Source: Quillaja saponaria (Eukaryota; Streptophyta; Magnoliopsida; Fabales; Quillajaceae). From it: DNA of 64,000 nucleotides. Location of the stretch: assembly GCA_029379385.1 (NCBI GenBank), contig CM055612.1, positions 9,982,001 through 10,046,000 of the forward strand, written 5' to 3'. Numbering within the stretch: position 1 is the stretch's first letter; every line of letters begins with the position of its first letter. Shown piece after piece: positions 48,395 through 60,645 of this stretch. The translations under genes were made by a program, and so were the position numbers. Under the pieces are notes generated by a model, which made no database searches, was not told the origin of the DNA, and saw only the letters and a program-made list of their open reading frames with translations.

Positions 48395-51339
48395 TTACAA
48401 TCTCTTCCCTAAGTTAGCAAATCTTCTTGCCACACCAAAGATAACTGCCTTGGTCAAGAGGCCTTGGTCAAGAGTACAAGCAAGTGCAACTGCGCCACCA
48501 ATTATTAGGATCTTTGGTATCTGCATGCCAGGTGGTCTCTCGGATGTGGTAGCAATTTCATTCTCTGACTGATTATCAGTGCCACCCAAGGATTGAAGGT
48601 ACCGCGGGTTTACTTTGGTGTTGATCTGAGCCATAAAGGCTGGCCGCGAAAGTGGTGCCCCCGATGCTCTTGCTTGTTGGTAGGTCCGTAAGCCAGGCTC
48701 AATTTTCTGGACTGCTCCCCACATTCCTTTACGTACTCCAAGCTTTGCAATTTCCCACGGGATGCCCATATCTTCATGATGGAAGAGTAGCACTTCACAG
48801 GCAGTCAGCTGACCATTGTAGCGCTTTGATTCCACTAGCAAGATTTTGAAAACTAGACTTAGTCATCCTAGTCTCCTCAAATGTATGTAGGCCTTTCTAG
48901 CTTAGTACGAAAGGTGCTATGTTCTAAAGGTAACTCAAACTTATGGAGAGGCCCCATATTTGAACTAAAAAAATTTATCTGATTATCAAATAACTAGAAT
49001 GACAGATTATACCTGCCCGAATGCACCAACTTGAGTAATATAGATCAACCCGTCTCGGTTTGTCACGTCTTGGTATAGAAGGATAAGTTATTCCCTACAA
49101 AAATGAAAAGAGAAGAGTGAAAATATGGTTACTTAGTTCGAGAAAATTAAGGAATAACAAGAAAAAATAAAGGAGGATGTAGCAATGCAATCTATGTTTG
49201 AGATGGAAATGCCTACAGCCCAGTATCAAAAGAGAAAAATAAAACATTGAAGCCATTTACAAGTCCATCCCTCATCAACAGGTCTGGGACTTATACAGGA
49301 GTAACTCTTTGTTATTAACAGTCCCTGTCCTCAAGGCTCAAACTTGTTCAAATATATTTCTACACCACTAGCATACGATGCACATTAATACTTGGTTGCC
49401 CAACATGTTGCCCATCAAAATATATTTCAAATTCATCTTTATGTGATATGTATGGATGATACCACTCCAACATGCAATCTTTTAGCAGAATCCTCTTATG
49501 TATCCTAGATTAAGAGTACGTCAGTGTCTTCTTACATAACTGACACAAAATTCCCCAACATCCCAACTAGATTAGGAGACTCAGTCCCAAGCAAGATAAG
49601 TCATATTGGAGTACACGCAAGCTTCTAGAGGGCAACGAACAAGTAAAATGTGTTTGCTTTAATCATCATTCTCAGAGAATATATTAATGTGGTTCAAATA
49701 TTTCCCTTTCTATAACTTTGTTAGTTGTTACACAAAACAAATGAATGTTATACAATAAATTTCCCTTCATACCTTTGTCACACAGTAATATGATCTCCCT
49801 GATTCCCAGATCCGCCGACCAATTATGTATTCTCTGTCTTTACAGAAAAATGGAAACTGCCACATAGCATTACAAGCATGAGCAGATGAACCAAGACAAC
49901 ATATCACAGAGTGAAGTAAACTGAAAAATCAGAACAAGTTGAGGGGGTTCTCACCTTGCGTACCCATTGCACAACCATGGTTCCGGTGGTAGGACACTCT
50001 TCTAGGGTTGTTGAACTTGCAAGCATGTCATCCCACTTGGGACGGAACTCATCATCCCAAAAGAAATCCCTCACTATCTCAGGGGTGGCATCCTCAAAGA
50101 TAGTACTGCTACGATATTGAGGAGGACCGGTCTAACAAACCATTCACAGAAAGCCAGTCAAGCAATTGGCATGTTAATTAATAGAAAAAAAATCTAACAA
50201 ATCTATGAAGAAGAATAAAATTCTAAAATAATTTTTTGTTGTAAGAGGTTAGAGGTGCACGAGCTAACATCATAGTTAAATCTAACAATAAGGCAAAAGG
50301 AAAAATCCTACCTTGGGATCTCTTCGCCATGCTTGGTAGCTCATATTAGGTGTAGAACGATCCATCATATGTATCCAAGAAGGACCTCCATCTTTCTCTT
50401 CCACAAGCTGGCAAATATGTTCTAAATCCTCCTCAGTAACAGCATTAGATATTTCTTCACTAAGGTTGGATGCACTACACAGACAGATCATAAACTGGTG
50501 AGAAATCCATCCCCTATGAAGTCCTTTCAGATAAACAAACACATCCCTTCCCTCCCTTCCCCTTTCTTCCACCCAACCCAAAACACACAACAGAGACATA
50601 CACCTCTTCCTTGACAAAGCACGCACAAACACAAAAATTTCAGGCACGAAAAGTTCTTATTGGCGATATGCAGAATGGCACACATGCACTAGCCACAGCT
50701 TATGGTGCTCAATTTCATGATAAGCAAATAATTTCGTCGAGAAATATGAAGCGAATTTAGACGCACAAGGAAGAATTTCACCCGGAAATGGAATACCCCA
50801 CAAAGGTTGAAGTAGACCACGGCAAAAAAAAACTCCTATGCTTCAACTCCGAGCATTGTGCATTTTATGCAATCTTAATTTCAATTCCATTAAGTTTATA
50901 TAACAAAATATAATAGAATGCAAAGCAAAAGTAATCACAACAAGAACAAAACTTAAACTGGTGGTTAAATGCAAAAATACCTGCAATCAATATACTCGGC
51001 GGGCTTTACAGAGGATGATTTTCTTTCCACCCCATTATTCATGACCCAAGATTCACAACTTGGCGACTGAAACTTCAACGAATTCAAGCAAGGAGCAGAA
51101 CCAAATCCCTTTAATGGAGACACATCTGCCCGTAGCGACCATAAGTCCAATGAATTTGACACAGAACATGCTAACTTGTCTTTACCCAGGTTTGCCCATT
51201 TTGGTTTCCATGCCCACCCAACAGAAACACCAATAACAAAGGCTATCCAGATAGGACCCAGAAACATAATTACTCCTGTAAAAACTCCCAACAATGTGGG
51301 ATTTTCCAAAATCTCGTATAAAGCCTCAATTAAAGCCAT
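48395..51339 (-). CDS. Membrane-anchored START-domain lipid-binding protein
   Basis: Predicted lipid-transfer protein of the plant START (StAR-related) group with a membrane anchor, related to the Arabidopsis At3g13062/At1g55960 type. Six exons (complement): 50981-51339, 50312-50474, 49955-50131, 49773-49856, 49013-49094, 48395-48834; 434 residues, all junctions canonical and in frame. Residues ~18-43 form a hydrophobic segment (GVIMFLGPIWIAFVIGVSVG). The START domain runs from about residue 125 (EDLEHICQLVEEKDG) through RDFFWDDEFRPKWDDML, GTMVVQWVRKFPFF, DREYIIGRRIWE and EVLLFHHEDMGIPWEIAKLG to residue ~345. A second hydrophobic stretch, IPKILIIGGAVALACTLDQG, lies near the C-terminus. ATG 51339 is the first in-frame. 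Lipid ligand and membrane cannot be read from sequence. Confidence 0.93.
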
Positions 51340-52309
51340 AACTGCTAGTTTCAGGAAAATTTCAATTTGAAAAGGGATAATGAAGGAAGAAAATTGGGTA
51401 GGGTAAAAATCTAATCTTTAACAAAGTTCTATAATTCTAAAGAGAAAATATCGATAACAAAAAGGTTAAAGGGTGTAATGATACACAAGCATAAAAGATT
51501 TAAACATTAAACAAAAAAGGGTATCAAACCCAGATTAAAATATCTCAAAATTTGGTGAAGAATCAGAGGAAGAACAGTTGTATTGATTGATAGAGACGTT
51601 AGAAGTGGGTAGAGAAGACGGGAAGGCGGTTTAGCTGGGATTCATCCGTGGACGACGTCGTATGGTAAAGCTTCAAGAATAATCAGTGTGCTTGTAGATT
51701 GGTGGAGGAGCAGCGGATAGCTCCATTTTGTACCCACCAATTAATATGAAAAGAAAAAGCTCACCCTTTCAGGCCGTAAAAATATTGGTTATTGGTGGAC
51801 AAGAGAGATTGATATGTGCGAGATTTAGCACCAGATAGAGATAGAAATTGAGTACGAGATCGCTACGTCCACAATGGCTGTTGGTTTCTCTTGGGTCGTG
51901 GTTTGTGTGGTCTTTTAATGAACGAGGGTCAATCAAATAAAAAGCTACAACTACATAGGTTTTATGGTCGTCTGGTTTTGCCCTTGTTTTTCACGTTACT
52001 TCAAACTTTTGACTCGTTTTTTATGAATGTTTAATCTGCGACTGAAGACTACGCGTAATGCCATATATAATGTAGTGCTTGGTCTTTTTGGCAATAACGT
52101 ACACACATGTTTACCATGACTCTACCAAACCCACTTTGAGCTGACTGCTGCTCACCGACCTATTATTTACGAGTGTCCTCAGTCTCCATCAGCTGATTAG
52201 AAAGCTGCTCTACAATCCAAAAATACCTACTCACCTGGATCAAACAATAGCATAATTACTGATTAGCATCAATCGTGAAATTTATCTTTGTGCACGGAAT
52301 TACCTTTTA
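51340..52309. other. 5' region of the START gene and upstream DNA
   Basis: Up to ~51,900 the sequence is less AT-rich and probably contains the leader and promoter of the START gene. No TATA box or leader intron could be fixed. Beyond that, up to the MITE-like edge at 52,310, nothing is recognised. Confidence 0.4.
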
Positions 52310-53127
52310 TGGTGCTTGGTTGGATGTAAAGATTATAAGGGTCCATCTAAAAGCAAGGGATTAAAATTAGAATTTGAAATTGATCAAAGATATGATTCCA
52401 AATTTATTGTTTGACATAGATTTAATAATTGTAATTTGTTCATATCTTAATTGTAAGTATAATTGAGAAATAAGTATAATATTTTATGCTTAATTTTAAC
52501 AGAAAGATTCTAAAAATGAGAATTTAAACTCATTTTTATCATTGGCGATCATTCCTTATAGTGTCACATCATGTTAGACCGTCGCCCATTTGTCTTTCCG
52601 TTAGAAATTGTTGTCGAGGCACATTGTCGCATACAATCTGTTATCGTCCCCCATCAACAACGACTATCATCACATGAGATCATCTGAGATGGACATAACC
52701 ACCATTAGAAATGCATATCGCCAAAAACGATAACCACCACCTTTAAAACTACTAGAGAGTACTACAAACATCACAGAAAGATTGCCGGAGATGACCACCA
52801 CAATTGTGGAGGGCATAAAGGACAACAACAATCACAGTTGGATATTGATTGAAATGATGAATGTCATATAGTTGGAAAATGTTGGAAACAACAAATATAA
52901 TATCATTTGCTAACATATTAGAAATTGCTAAAAGAAAGCACAATTCTATTTAGAATTTTAGAATTTTTGAGAAATGTTAATCTCGTCAACAATATTTTCT
53001 TTAAATGTCAACCATCAAAATGATTTCTTTTTAAATCTTAATATATTTATTTTATTAATATACTTATATAAAATTATTATCTTTATTAATACAATTTAAT
53101 ATATAAAATCAAATATTATATTAAATA

Positions 53128-53366
53128 CTAAATTACACATATGGTCTCCGTAGTTTAGGCCAGAATTCACTTTGTTGCAATTAGGTCTCTAAAATTCAAA
53201 TTTTACACCAATTGGATCCCTACCGTCTTAACTCTCACTGATAGAACCTACTTGGCCTAACGGATGCCACGCTGGACTCCTATGTGGACCATACGTGGCT
53301 AATTTTTTTTCTTTGGGCTAACTTCCTTTAGCATAAAACGACGTAGTTTCTCCAATAAGAAGAGAA
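53128..53366. repeat. Left MULE terminal inverted repeat (~239 bp)
   Basis: Inverted copy of 57945-58191. Shared blocks from tip inward: TAGTTTAG-CC, AATTCACT, CCAATTGG-TCC, TCTTAACTCTCACT, GTGGC-TAATTTTTTTTCTTTG, AGCATAAAAC and GTAGTTTC. Divergence is moderate, so the element is not very recent. Confidence 0.87.
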
Positions 53367-53513
53367 TCAACTTCATTTTCGCTATCTCTCTTTGTGCTAA
53401 CTACCATCATCTTCCCGTTGCTTGTATCTTCCATTAGCAAGGGTTCAAAACACATACATAGGTTAAAAGCACAGAAGTGTATGTTGGGTTGGGACCAAAT
53501 TTTTAGAAGGAAA

Positions 53514-53660
53514 ATGGGTGGATCTTCAATAATTTTGAGTGCTAACAGTTCACGGGTAGACGGATCAGTAAAAATCTGTGATTGTGGATAGCTTGTAGTG
53601 TTGTACACGGCTTAAGACCACAATGCAGGTAGAAGATTCTAGGCTTGTCCAAATTTGGAG
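53514..53660 (+). pseudogene. GRF-type zinc-finger gene relic carried by the MULE
   Basis: From ATG 53514 the frame reads MGGSSIILSANSSRVDGS, VKICDCG, stop, LVVLYTA, stop, DHNAGRRF, stop, ACPNLE and reaches a GTAAG donor at 53661. The spacing C-x-CG ... TA ... NAGRRF-x-AC is the first half of the GRF zinc finger, a DNA-binding fold. The second half is visible near 53,757-53,786 as CSFYTWKDE, but in a frame that needs another correction. Three stops (53589, 53613, 53640), each at a residue that would be near-invariant or Trp/Leu-like, mark it as dead. It lies just inside the left terminal repeat, opposite in direction to the transposase. Confidence 0.65.
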
Positions 53661-54488
53661 GTAAGTTTGTTGGTAATAATGTGGTTTTTTGCTTTTGCTA
53701 GGGCTTGTGGAAATTGTAAAAAAGACTAACATAATTTGTGTATTTGCATAATGGGTTTTGCTGCAGCTTTTATACTTGGAAGGATGAATAAATTTCCAGC
53801 CGTGGGAGATACCTTGTAAGACAGCAAAGGAAGATCATTTTCATGTTGGAAGACAAGCTTGATTGCTGGAAGAGAATGACAATATTATGTGGTTTTCTGG
53901 CTTTATATACATGGATTCAGTGTGCACTTCTAAGTAGTTAGGTGTTTGTTTTATGTAATGTTTGTTTGTGTTTTAGGCTAGGTTAGTATGTGTTGTATAA
54001 AGGATCATGATTGATATAACTCACTACTATGTAGATAAAAATTAGTTTATGGTTTATTTGTGTATGTTTCTCTATATTGTATGCTTTCATCAATTATTGT
54101 TTTAGGAAAAATAGTTTATGCTTTCAATGTTTTCTGGCTTGTCATGCTTTATATATACTGTATGCTTTCTGTATAATGTATCCAAACAGTAAAGACAATA
54201 ATGTATGCACATTATTGAATCTAAACAATACAAACAACAATATGCATACATTATTGAATCCAAATATTGTCGCAGTGTTGACTAAAAGAATACATTAGGC
54301 AATTAGGCAATCTTGTAATCTTTTCCAAAAGCATTCATCATATTCACCATTTCATTACAAAAACAAATTGTCATTAAATACTTCACATGAACCTAATTCT
54401 TTCCAAAAACTACAGAGAAAAAAAAAAAACTTTCACAAATTGTAATCCTTTTTTTTTTCCAAAAACAAAAAACCATAATTGAAAGACT

Positions 54489-57400
54489 TCATGGATGAGG
54501 ACTTGGAGCTGAACTGCTTGCAGTGTTGTTGACTGATGCCTGGCTAGCTTGTATTGCTTGGTTGTCTCTTGTTGTTGTGTTAGAGTTCCTTGCTCTTCCT
54601 CTGCCTCTGCCTCTGCCTCTGCCTCTGCCTCTGCCTCTGCTACCTTGCCTGCCACTTCCCCTTCCATTTCTTGTTTCAATGACCACATGTGGAAATCTAA
54701 CTCCTTGAGTTGCTTGACTGCTTTATGCTCCCTAATCTGCTTGATTACTTTATGCTTCTTGAGCTGCTTGACTAGTTCTTGAAGCATGTGTTGCTTGACT
54801 GGATCCTGCAGCATGTGTTACAATTGGATTCTTGCAAGTTCTCTTGTTGGGCCCATATTGGCTGTACTTACTATATTTAAGAGAGGTGTTGCCTCTCTTC
54901 CATCTGTTGCTCTCTTTCCCAGGTGCTTGTAGCTCATTCACACCTATAATTCTTTTCTTTTCAGGCCTTCCTGGTGCTCTTAACTACATTGGTGGCTGAA
55001 TGTCATCACCTTTTGCTGATGGCCACATGCTCTCTCCATTGATGGGCTTAACTATAGATTATAGTAATCAACATAAGCCTGCTTTTTGTAGTAGGCACTT
55101 ATAAATTGTTCTGGTTTTTGCCCTCCAAAGTAGATAAAGCTGATTGCATGCTTACAAGTTCCTAAAACCTACATGACAAAGGGTTTAAACAGTTTAGTTT
55201 AAGAAACCAAATTGAATTGTACATTAAGAAAATGAAACCTTTACTTGCAGCTGCATGTCTGCATATCTAAGTGTACTGCAAACTTAGCCATCAGAAAAGT
55301 AGTCTCAAACTTCCCATTTACCAACCCACTTAGCTTTCCACATGCTTAAGTGAGTAATTTCCTTATCCAGTCTTCTCTTCACCTTAGGCATGATATCATC
55401 TTTGTACCTTGCAGCCTTTCCCCTTAATTCAGTGAACCTATTCATCAAATACTCCCTTATAAATTCAAACATGCTGATTATTGGCTTATCCTTTGCATAC
55501 AAAATAGTCTTGTTGAAGGCTTCTGTTATATTATTCATCAGCATGTCACACTTTAGGTAGAAGCTGAAATTGTGCCTGCACCAGTGCTTAGTAAGATGCA
55601 CCATCAGCCAGTCATATGCAACACCATTAATCCCTTTCACCTTTCCTATCAGTCTTTCCCACAGTTGATAGTAGGGTGTCTTTGCTGCAGTATGGACTAA
55701 ATGTTTAAGTTTTGTGTTGCCACCATATCTTGCCTTAAAGTTTCCGTACAAATGCTTAAGGCAAAACTTATGTTCACCCCATTCTAAAAGCTCATCCAAT
55801 GCAGGTACTAGACCCAGCAAAATTAATAAATGTATTAGTATAGTGCCTTTAAGGCATGCAATTACTTGAAAGCAAAGTTTGTGATGTTTACCTTTTGTTG
55901 ATCAAAGATGAAAACCCATTTATTGCTCCTAATATCATCTATGTCATTAAGTAGCTTCTCCAAAAATCAAGTCTAGCTGTCCTTAGTTTCTTGCTCTACT
56001 GCTACAAAGACAAGTGTGAAGTAGTGATCATTAGAGGTCCATCCCATCTGCCACCAACAGCTGTCTACCATATTCCCCTTTTAGATGACATCTATCAATG
56101 CCAATTATTGGCCTACAAGCTGCTAAGAAACCCCTCTTACAAGCCTCCAAGCATATGTGTAGTCTCTCAAATATTAGTCTCACTTTAAGCTGTGGTCTCC
56201 ACAACTTCATTTGAGAAGTGGTACCAGGACTGCTTCTTCTCAATTCAGCACTGTAGCTCTACAATTTTGAATATTGCTCTATGTGGATCCCTTTAATTTT
56301 CTCTACAGCCTTTAACTTATCCCTATATGCTACAGTCCTTGATATCCCAACATTATATTTCTCCCTCCTATTATCTTGAATGTCTGACAACTTCATTTTA
56401 TAATTCACTTTTACCTTATCAATAACTGTGTCTGCAACATTCGCAGAATTTGCAAAAATATTTTTGAAAACCTTGTTACATGTGTGATTCTGTCTTATGG
56501 TTTTCAAAACATAAATCACTTTACTTCCAACCTTACTGCAAAACAACCACCAGCCACACCCTTGCCTTCATTCAATCCTATATCTGATACAGTCATTTTT
56601 CCTAAACTTTGTTGATCTTCCATTCAACAAAAACCATTCAATGACTGCATCATTAAACTCCTTCAAGTTTGTGAACTCTGTTTCAACCCTCCAAATGTAG
56701 TTTTTACACATGTCTTTAGGTCTATAACTCATAACTCTTGGTCTTGTGTTCCTTTCATCATCTGAAGCTATAGGAGATTCCAACTCATCACTCACATAAT
56801 CCTCTTCCAAAGGACGGCAAGCAGTAGTAAATGGAACTGGTACAGAGCTCTCACCACCATAGTCATTATTTTTCCTACTTGTCTTGTTACTTCTTTTTTT
56901 TTTCACTCATGTTAGGTCTACCAATGTCCTCAACTTTCATGTCTACATTATCATCAAAATAATCATTGTCTCTGTCATCATCACTATCATACAGATGACA
57001 TCCCTCCAAACTATCCTTATTGTTTTCTCCCCTATTTGCCTTACCATCATTCTTACCCTTTGCCTCACCATATTCCTCATCACTCGTATGAGCATTTATT
57101 AAAGCCTCATTATCTTCTACCTTTACATTTTCAGTTTTAGTTTCAACAAAGACATTAACAGTAGGTTTTACAATTACAACAATGTCAACTTGGTGTTCAA
57201 CATAGATTTTAGCTACCCCATTACCAAATTCCATAGTTGTCTTATAAGTCTCCTTAGCATCCTTGTCAAAAACAAACTCTTCCAATTCATTGGTAAGAAA
57301 CATACCAGGAACTCTCCAATACAACATCTTAAAACTATTGTACTTTGAGATTTTTTCAACCTTACTAACAACTGGAAAGTATGACCAGTAGTTTATGTGA

Positions 57401-57523
57401 AAATGAAATTCATCAATTATACCATTCACATAACTCAAAACACCATTTTCAAACTCTTTATAAAATTTTCCCCCATGATGCAGTTCAACATGTATTGTAT
57501 TATCACCAATGCAATAAACTACA
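54489..57523 (-). pseudogene. MULE (MURA-type) transposase, decayed
   Basis: Mutator-like transposase relic. From an acceptor near 57523: an N-terminal domain (VELHHGGKFYKEFENGVLSY) and an acidic linker, then a frameshift in the T11 run at ~56,895. One single frame then continues to the end: FTNLKEFNDAVIEWF, RKNDCIRYR, IRQNHTCNKVFKN, the MULE core FERLHICLEACKRGFLAACR then PIIGIDRCHLKGEYG (catalytic Asp), NKWVFIFDQQK (second Asp), HKFCLKHLYGNFKARYGG, then a SWIM-like finger (CKHAISFIYFGGQKPE) and zinc knuckle YGPNKRTCK. In-frame stops follow RYRIE, QYSKL and TKDS, and more lie near the C-terminus. The tail has an Arg-Gly repeat. Introns interrupt it near 55,820-55,890 and ~55,170-55,240. Order matches autonomous plant MULEs. 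Confidence 0.88.
54598..54640. repeat. (CTCTGC)n hexanucleotide microsatellite in the transposase tail
   Basis: About seven CTCTGC units. In the transposase frame (minus strand) they encode alternating Arg-Gly; in another minus-strand frame they encode Glu-Ala. Arg-Gly runs are common in nucleic-acid-binding tails. Confidence 0.85.
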
Positions 57524-57944
57524 AAGAAAAAAAACAAATCAACACAAAACTCAGTAAAAAACAACAGGCATGTGATGTATTGAAGAACCAAAATGCACAA
57601 CTCAGATGAAGCTAATATAATATAATGTTGTGCATTTTAGAACATTTAAAAGGAATAAAATGCATCGAAATCAACATCTATCCAATTTACAAGGCATAAA
57701 AGGAAAAAAAAAAAAAGCATAAAGGCATCGTACTAAAAGTGAAAACTAAAAATATAACAGTAACAAAGAGAAACGAAAACAAAAGCCCTAACCTGACTAA
57801 TCTTCCATAATTCTTCAACCAGCAACTTCGTATTGAACTTGAAATCCCTAACAATGATAAGAAACCCTAATCCCAAATTTCAGATTTTCCCACTGTTTAG
57901 CACGATTTGGAAAATATGAGGACTAGTAGCAAAAACGATGTAGT

Positions 57945-58191
57945 TTCTCTTCCTATTGGCGAAACTACATTGTTTTATGCTAAGGGCAGTTAGCCCAAAG
58001 AAAAAAATTAGCCACGTAGGTGTCTAACATGGCGCTCGTTAGGCCACGTAGGTTCCGTTAGTGAGAGTTAAGATGGCAAGGACCCAATTGGTGCAAAATT
58101 TAAATTATAGGGACCTAATTATGACCAAAATGAATGGTAGGGACTAGAGTGAATTCTGGTCTAAACTACAAGGACCATATATGTAATTTAG
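57945..58191. repeat. Right MULE terminal inverted repeat (~247 bp)
   Basis: Inverted counterpart of 53128-53366. It keeps GAAACTACAT, GTTTTATGCTAAGG, GCCACGTAGG, GAGAGTTAAGA, CCCAATTGG and GAATTCTGGTCTAAACTAC in inverted order relative to the left copy, ending GTAATTTAG. Confidence 0.87.
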
Positions 58192-58800
58192 CCTATATTA
58201 TAAATGCATTGTAATAGTAATCCTAACTCTAACCAAACCTAATCCTAAATCCTAACCTAATTCAAAGCATAATCTTAACTTCAACCACTCTAATAAAAAT
58301 TTTGACCGATTGAGAGTTTTTACTAAAAAGTTATGATAACTAGGATCAAGAGAATTTTATTTGGTAAAATTTCTATAGAATGCTAAAGGATTCAAATCCA
58401 TATGTCATTATTGGCAACCACCTATTTGTGACAACATCGTAGACTGTCAACAACCTTCCCTTATCATTGGCCACCACTCACCTCATCCACTTGTTGTTGG
58501 CTACCACTCCTTTAACCTTATCACGCCTTCATCGAAGACAATTATAACATAGGAATTACTTGATATAAACCATCATAAAAAACAATGACAACCATATAGT
58601 GGTGCCCAATGACAATCACTTCGATAGGGAACCACTGAGATGAGGACCAAGTAACAAAATCACAACTTTAATTATAAATTTTTTTATGTGATCAAAATTT
58701 ATAAATTATAATTTTAACAAATTTTAAATTTTTATCAAATTAAACTGAATTTACAATTACAATTCTAATTTTAATTGATTGCCATCCTAACGTATCCTTA

Positions 58801-60171
58801 TTTAGAATTTACCTAAAAGATCCTTCTATATTATGCATCTCGATAAAAAGAGAACAATTACGAAGAAAGGTTGGTCTATTAGAATGGAGGTCTTCCTCTT
58901 ATGGGAATTAGCTGGTTGTTGGATATTAATCGATTCATTTATATAATGCTTTTTTCATGATAAGGTCGAATTAAATTTGTAGTATAAGTTTGAAATTAAG
59001 GACTGCTATTGAGTTGGTGATTTGGTTTCCTTGGTTAGCAGCCCTTACACATCATTTAGTATCAAATTATGATCAAATGGGTATATTCAAGCATTACTAC
59101 TTAATTATCTACATTTATTTGAGATATTGTGACTGATACTAAAAGTATTTTTAAAATAAAATTGACTAAATTTGGTAAGATGGATGTAATTTTTTAACAT
59201 AAAATTTTGTATCACTATTAAGATTTGAAGGAGATTAAAAAAATTATTTTAAGAGAGTAATTTGTGTGGTGCCTATGTACATCCTTGAATTTTTGAATTC
59301 GAAAATTTTGAAAAAATCATGAGAAATAAAATTCTCATATATATATATATATATATATTCTCAACATGGATATAGTTGCTTTGGATTTCAACATCGCATA
59401 TGTCTCTTGTTGAAGAATTGTTAACAATGTTTTGAGAGTGTTGCAAAGAATTATGAAAATGTAAAAGTAAAATTTCAAAGAATGTTATGAGAGAAAATGA
59501 ATAAAAAAAAAAGTAGACATAATTTTCTTTTATTTGAAAAAAAGTTTACTAAATAGAAGTAATTAAACATAATTTTGTTGCTTTTGCTACTTACCTCATA
59601 CCTATCATCCGTCCATGGTGGATGATTGGGGAATCAAACACAATCTCGAAAAGGGTTTTGTATTTGTTGGATTGATTACCCACCTCTACTTTTTTCTTAA
59701 TAAGAATAAGAATGAGAAGACCTGCCTATCTTTCCATGCTTTCATTGAAACAAGTATTAAATAACTAATATGGAATCTCTAAGTAAAGAGAAAACTATCT
59801 AAGCTTTAATAAATAATAATTAAATTAACTTGGCAGTTTTCATAACGGAATAAATAGTACTAGTGAAAAGGTATATTATTACATCTTTACCATCAATTTA
59901 AACCAACTCACAACTCCAACTCCAACTCCAACAACCAAACCCTTAACACAACCAAATAGTATCCTTAAACAACCAGTAGAAGGTCTAAGTAAAAGGACAA
60001 CCATAATCATGGACAAATCCATAACCCATAATACCGGATTAATCTCGACCAATGTCAGCAAGACACATAGTACAATAAAATGAGTAACCGAACTCTTTAT
60101 TATTTAATTCTAAAAAAGATAATTTACTTTTAGCTCAGTTTAGTCAAGTACAATCACTTTAATTTCTATAT
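58801..60171. other. AT-rich intergenic DNA
   Basis: No gene recognised. Contains a perfect (AT)11 run at 59337-59358. Short open frames (e.g. 59879-60061) show no family features. Confidence 0.5.
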
Positions 60172-60645
60172 GGGTGAATTTAGATATAGTGAATAGGAAT
60201 TAAAAATTAGACTGTTCAATTTTAATTTTTTTATTTATTATATATTTTAGAATTGAAATTATATTAATCCAATACTACTGTCAAAACTTGCCGAAAATGA
60301 TAACAACGATTGTCAACTACTATGGAGACAACCAAAGACGATGACAATCATTATTGAAACCCATTAGAGAACAGGATAACCATTGTTAGGATTCATTGGA
60401 AAGTCGAAAATTATCAACGAACTAGCTTGTGACAACTACAACCACCATCGGCAATGATAACCTTTGTTAGAAGATGTTGGAGATAGGGCAACCACCTCCA
60501 ACTACTTGAAACATAATTTCGGTTATAATTATTTATGTGATCCAAAATCGTATATTATAATACCAATCAATTCTAATTTAAGTAGAATTAAAATTAATTT
60601 TACAATTTTAATTCCAATTCAAATTCAATGGATCCAAACACAACC
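60172..60645. mobile_element. MITE-like element related to the outer element around the MULE
   Basis: Left GGGTGAATTTAGAT (60172-60185) and right ATCCAAACACAACC (60632-60645; GGTTGTGTTTGGAT inverted) are imperfect inverted ends flanked by TAT on both sides. The interior repeats the ACAACCA/GACGATGACAATCA style and the right arm TTATGTGATCCAAAA resembles TTATGTGATCAAAAT at 58683-58697 in the outer element. Non-autonomous; class uncertain (PIF/Tourist-like). Confidence 0.5.

Larger units (their letters stand above)
53128..58191. mobile_element. Mutator-like element (MULE), ~5.06 kb, with long terminal inverted repeats
   Basis: Bounded by CTAAATTACACATATGGTC (53128) and GACCATATATGTAATTTAG (ending 58191), the tips of long terminal inverted repeats. 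It carries a minus-strand MURA-type transposase relic and a plus-strand GRF zinc-finger relic. Both reading frames have stop codons, so it cannot move by itself, although the terminal repeats could still be recognised by a transposase elsewhere. No clean 9-11 bp target duplication was found: flanks read TATTAAATA and CCTATATTA. Confidence 0.85.
52310..58797. mobile_element. Older MITE-like element split by the MULE (outer element)
   Basis: Two half-elements flank the MULE: 52310-53127 and 58192-58797. Each has an outer AT-rich zone and an inner zone rich in CCACCA/GACAACAA-type triplets (52,640-52,870 and 58,400-58,640). The outer zones are inverted: GATTAAAATTAGAATTTG at ~52,359 against CAATTCTAATTTTAATTG at 58760-58777. 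TTA occurs at both edges (52307-52309, 58798-58800). I infer one ~1.4-kb element that received the MULE. The termini are only weakly similar, so the exact edges are uncertain. Confidence 0.45.

Noticed and set aside
54410..54814. 134-codon minus-strand frame with Glu-Ala repeats
   Set aside because: It is an alternative frame over the (CTCTGC)n microsatellite. The transposase frame through 54489-54941 is collinear with the upstream MULE domains.
56884..57102. Plus-strand open frame in the MULE
   Set aside because: Antisense shadow of the acidic linker of the transposase.
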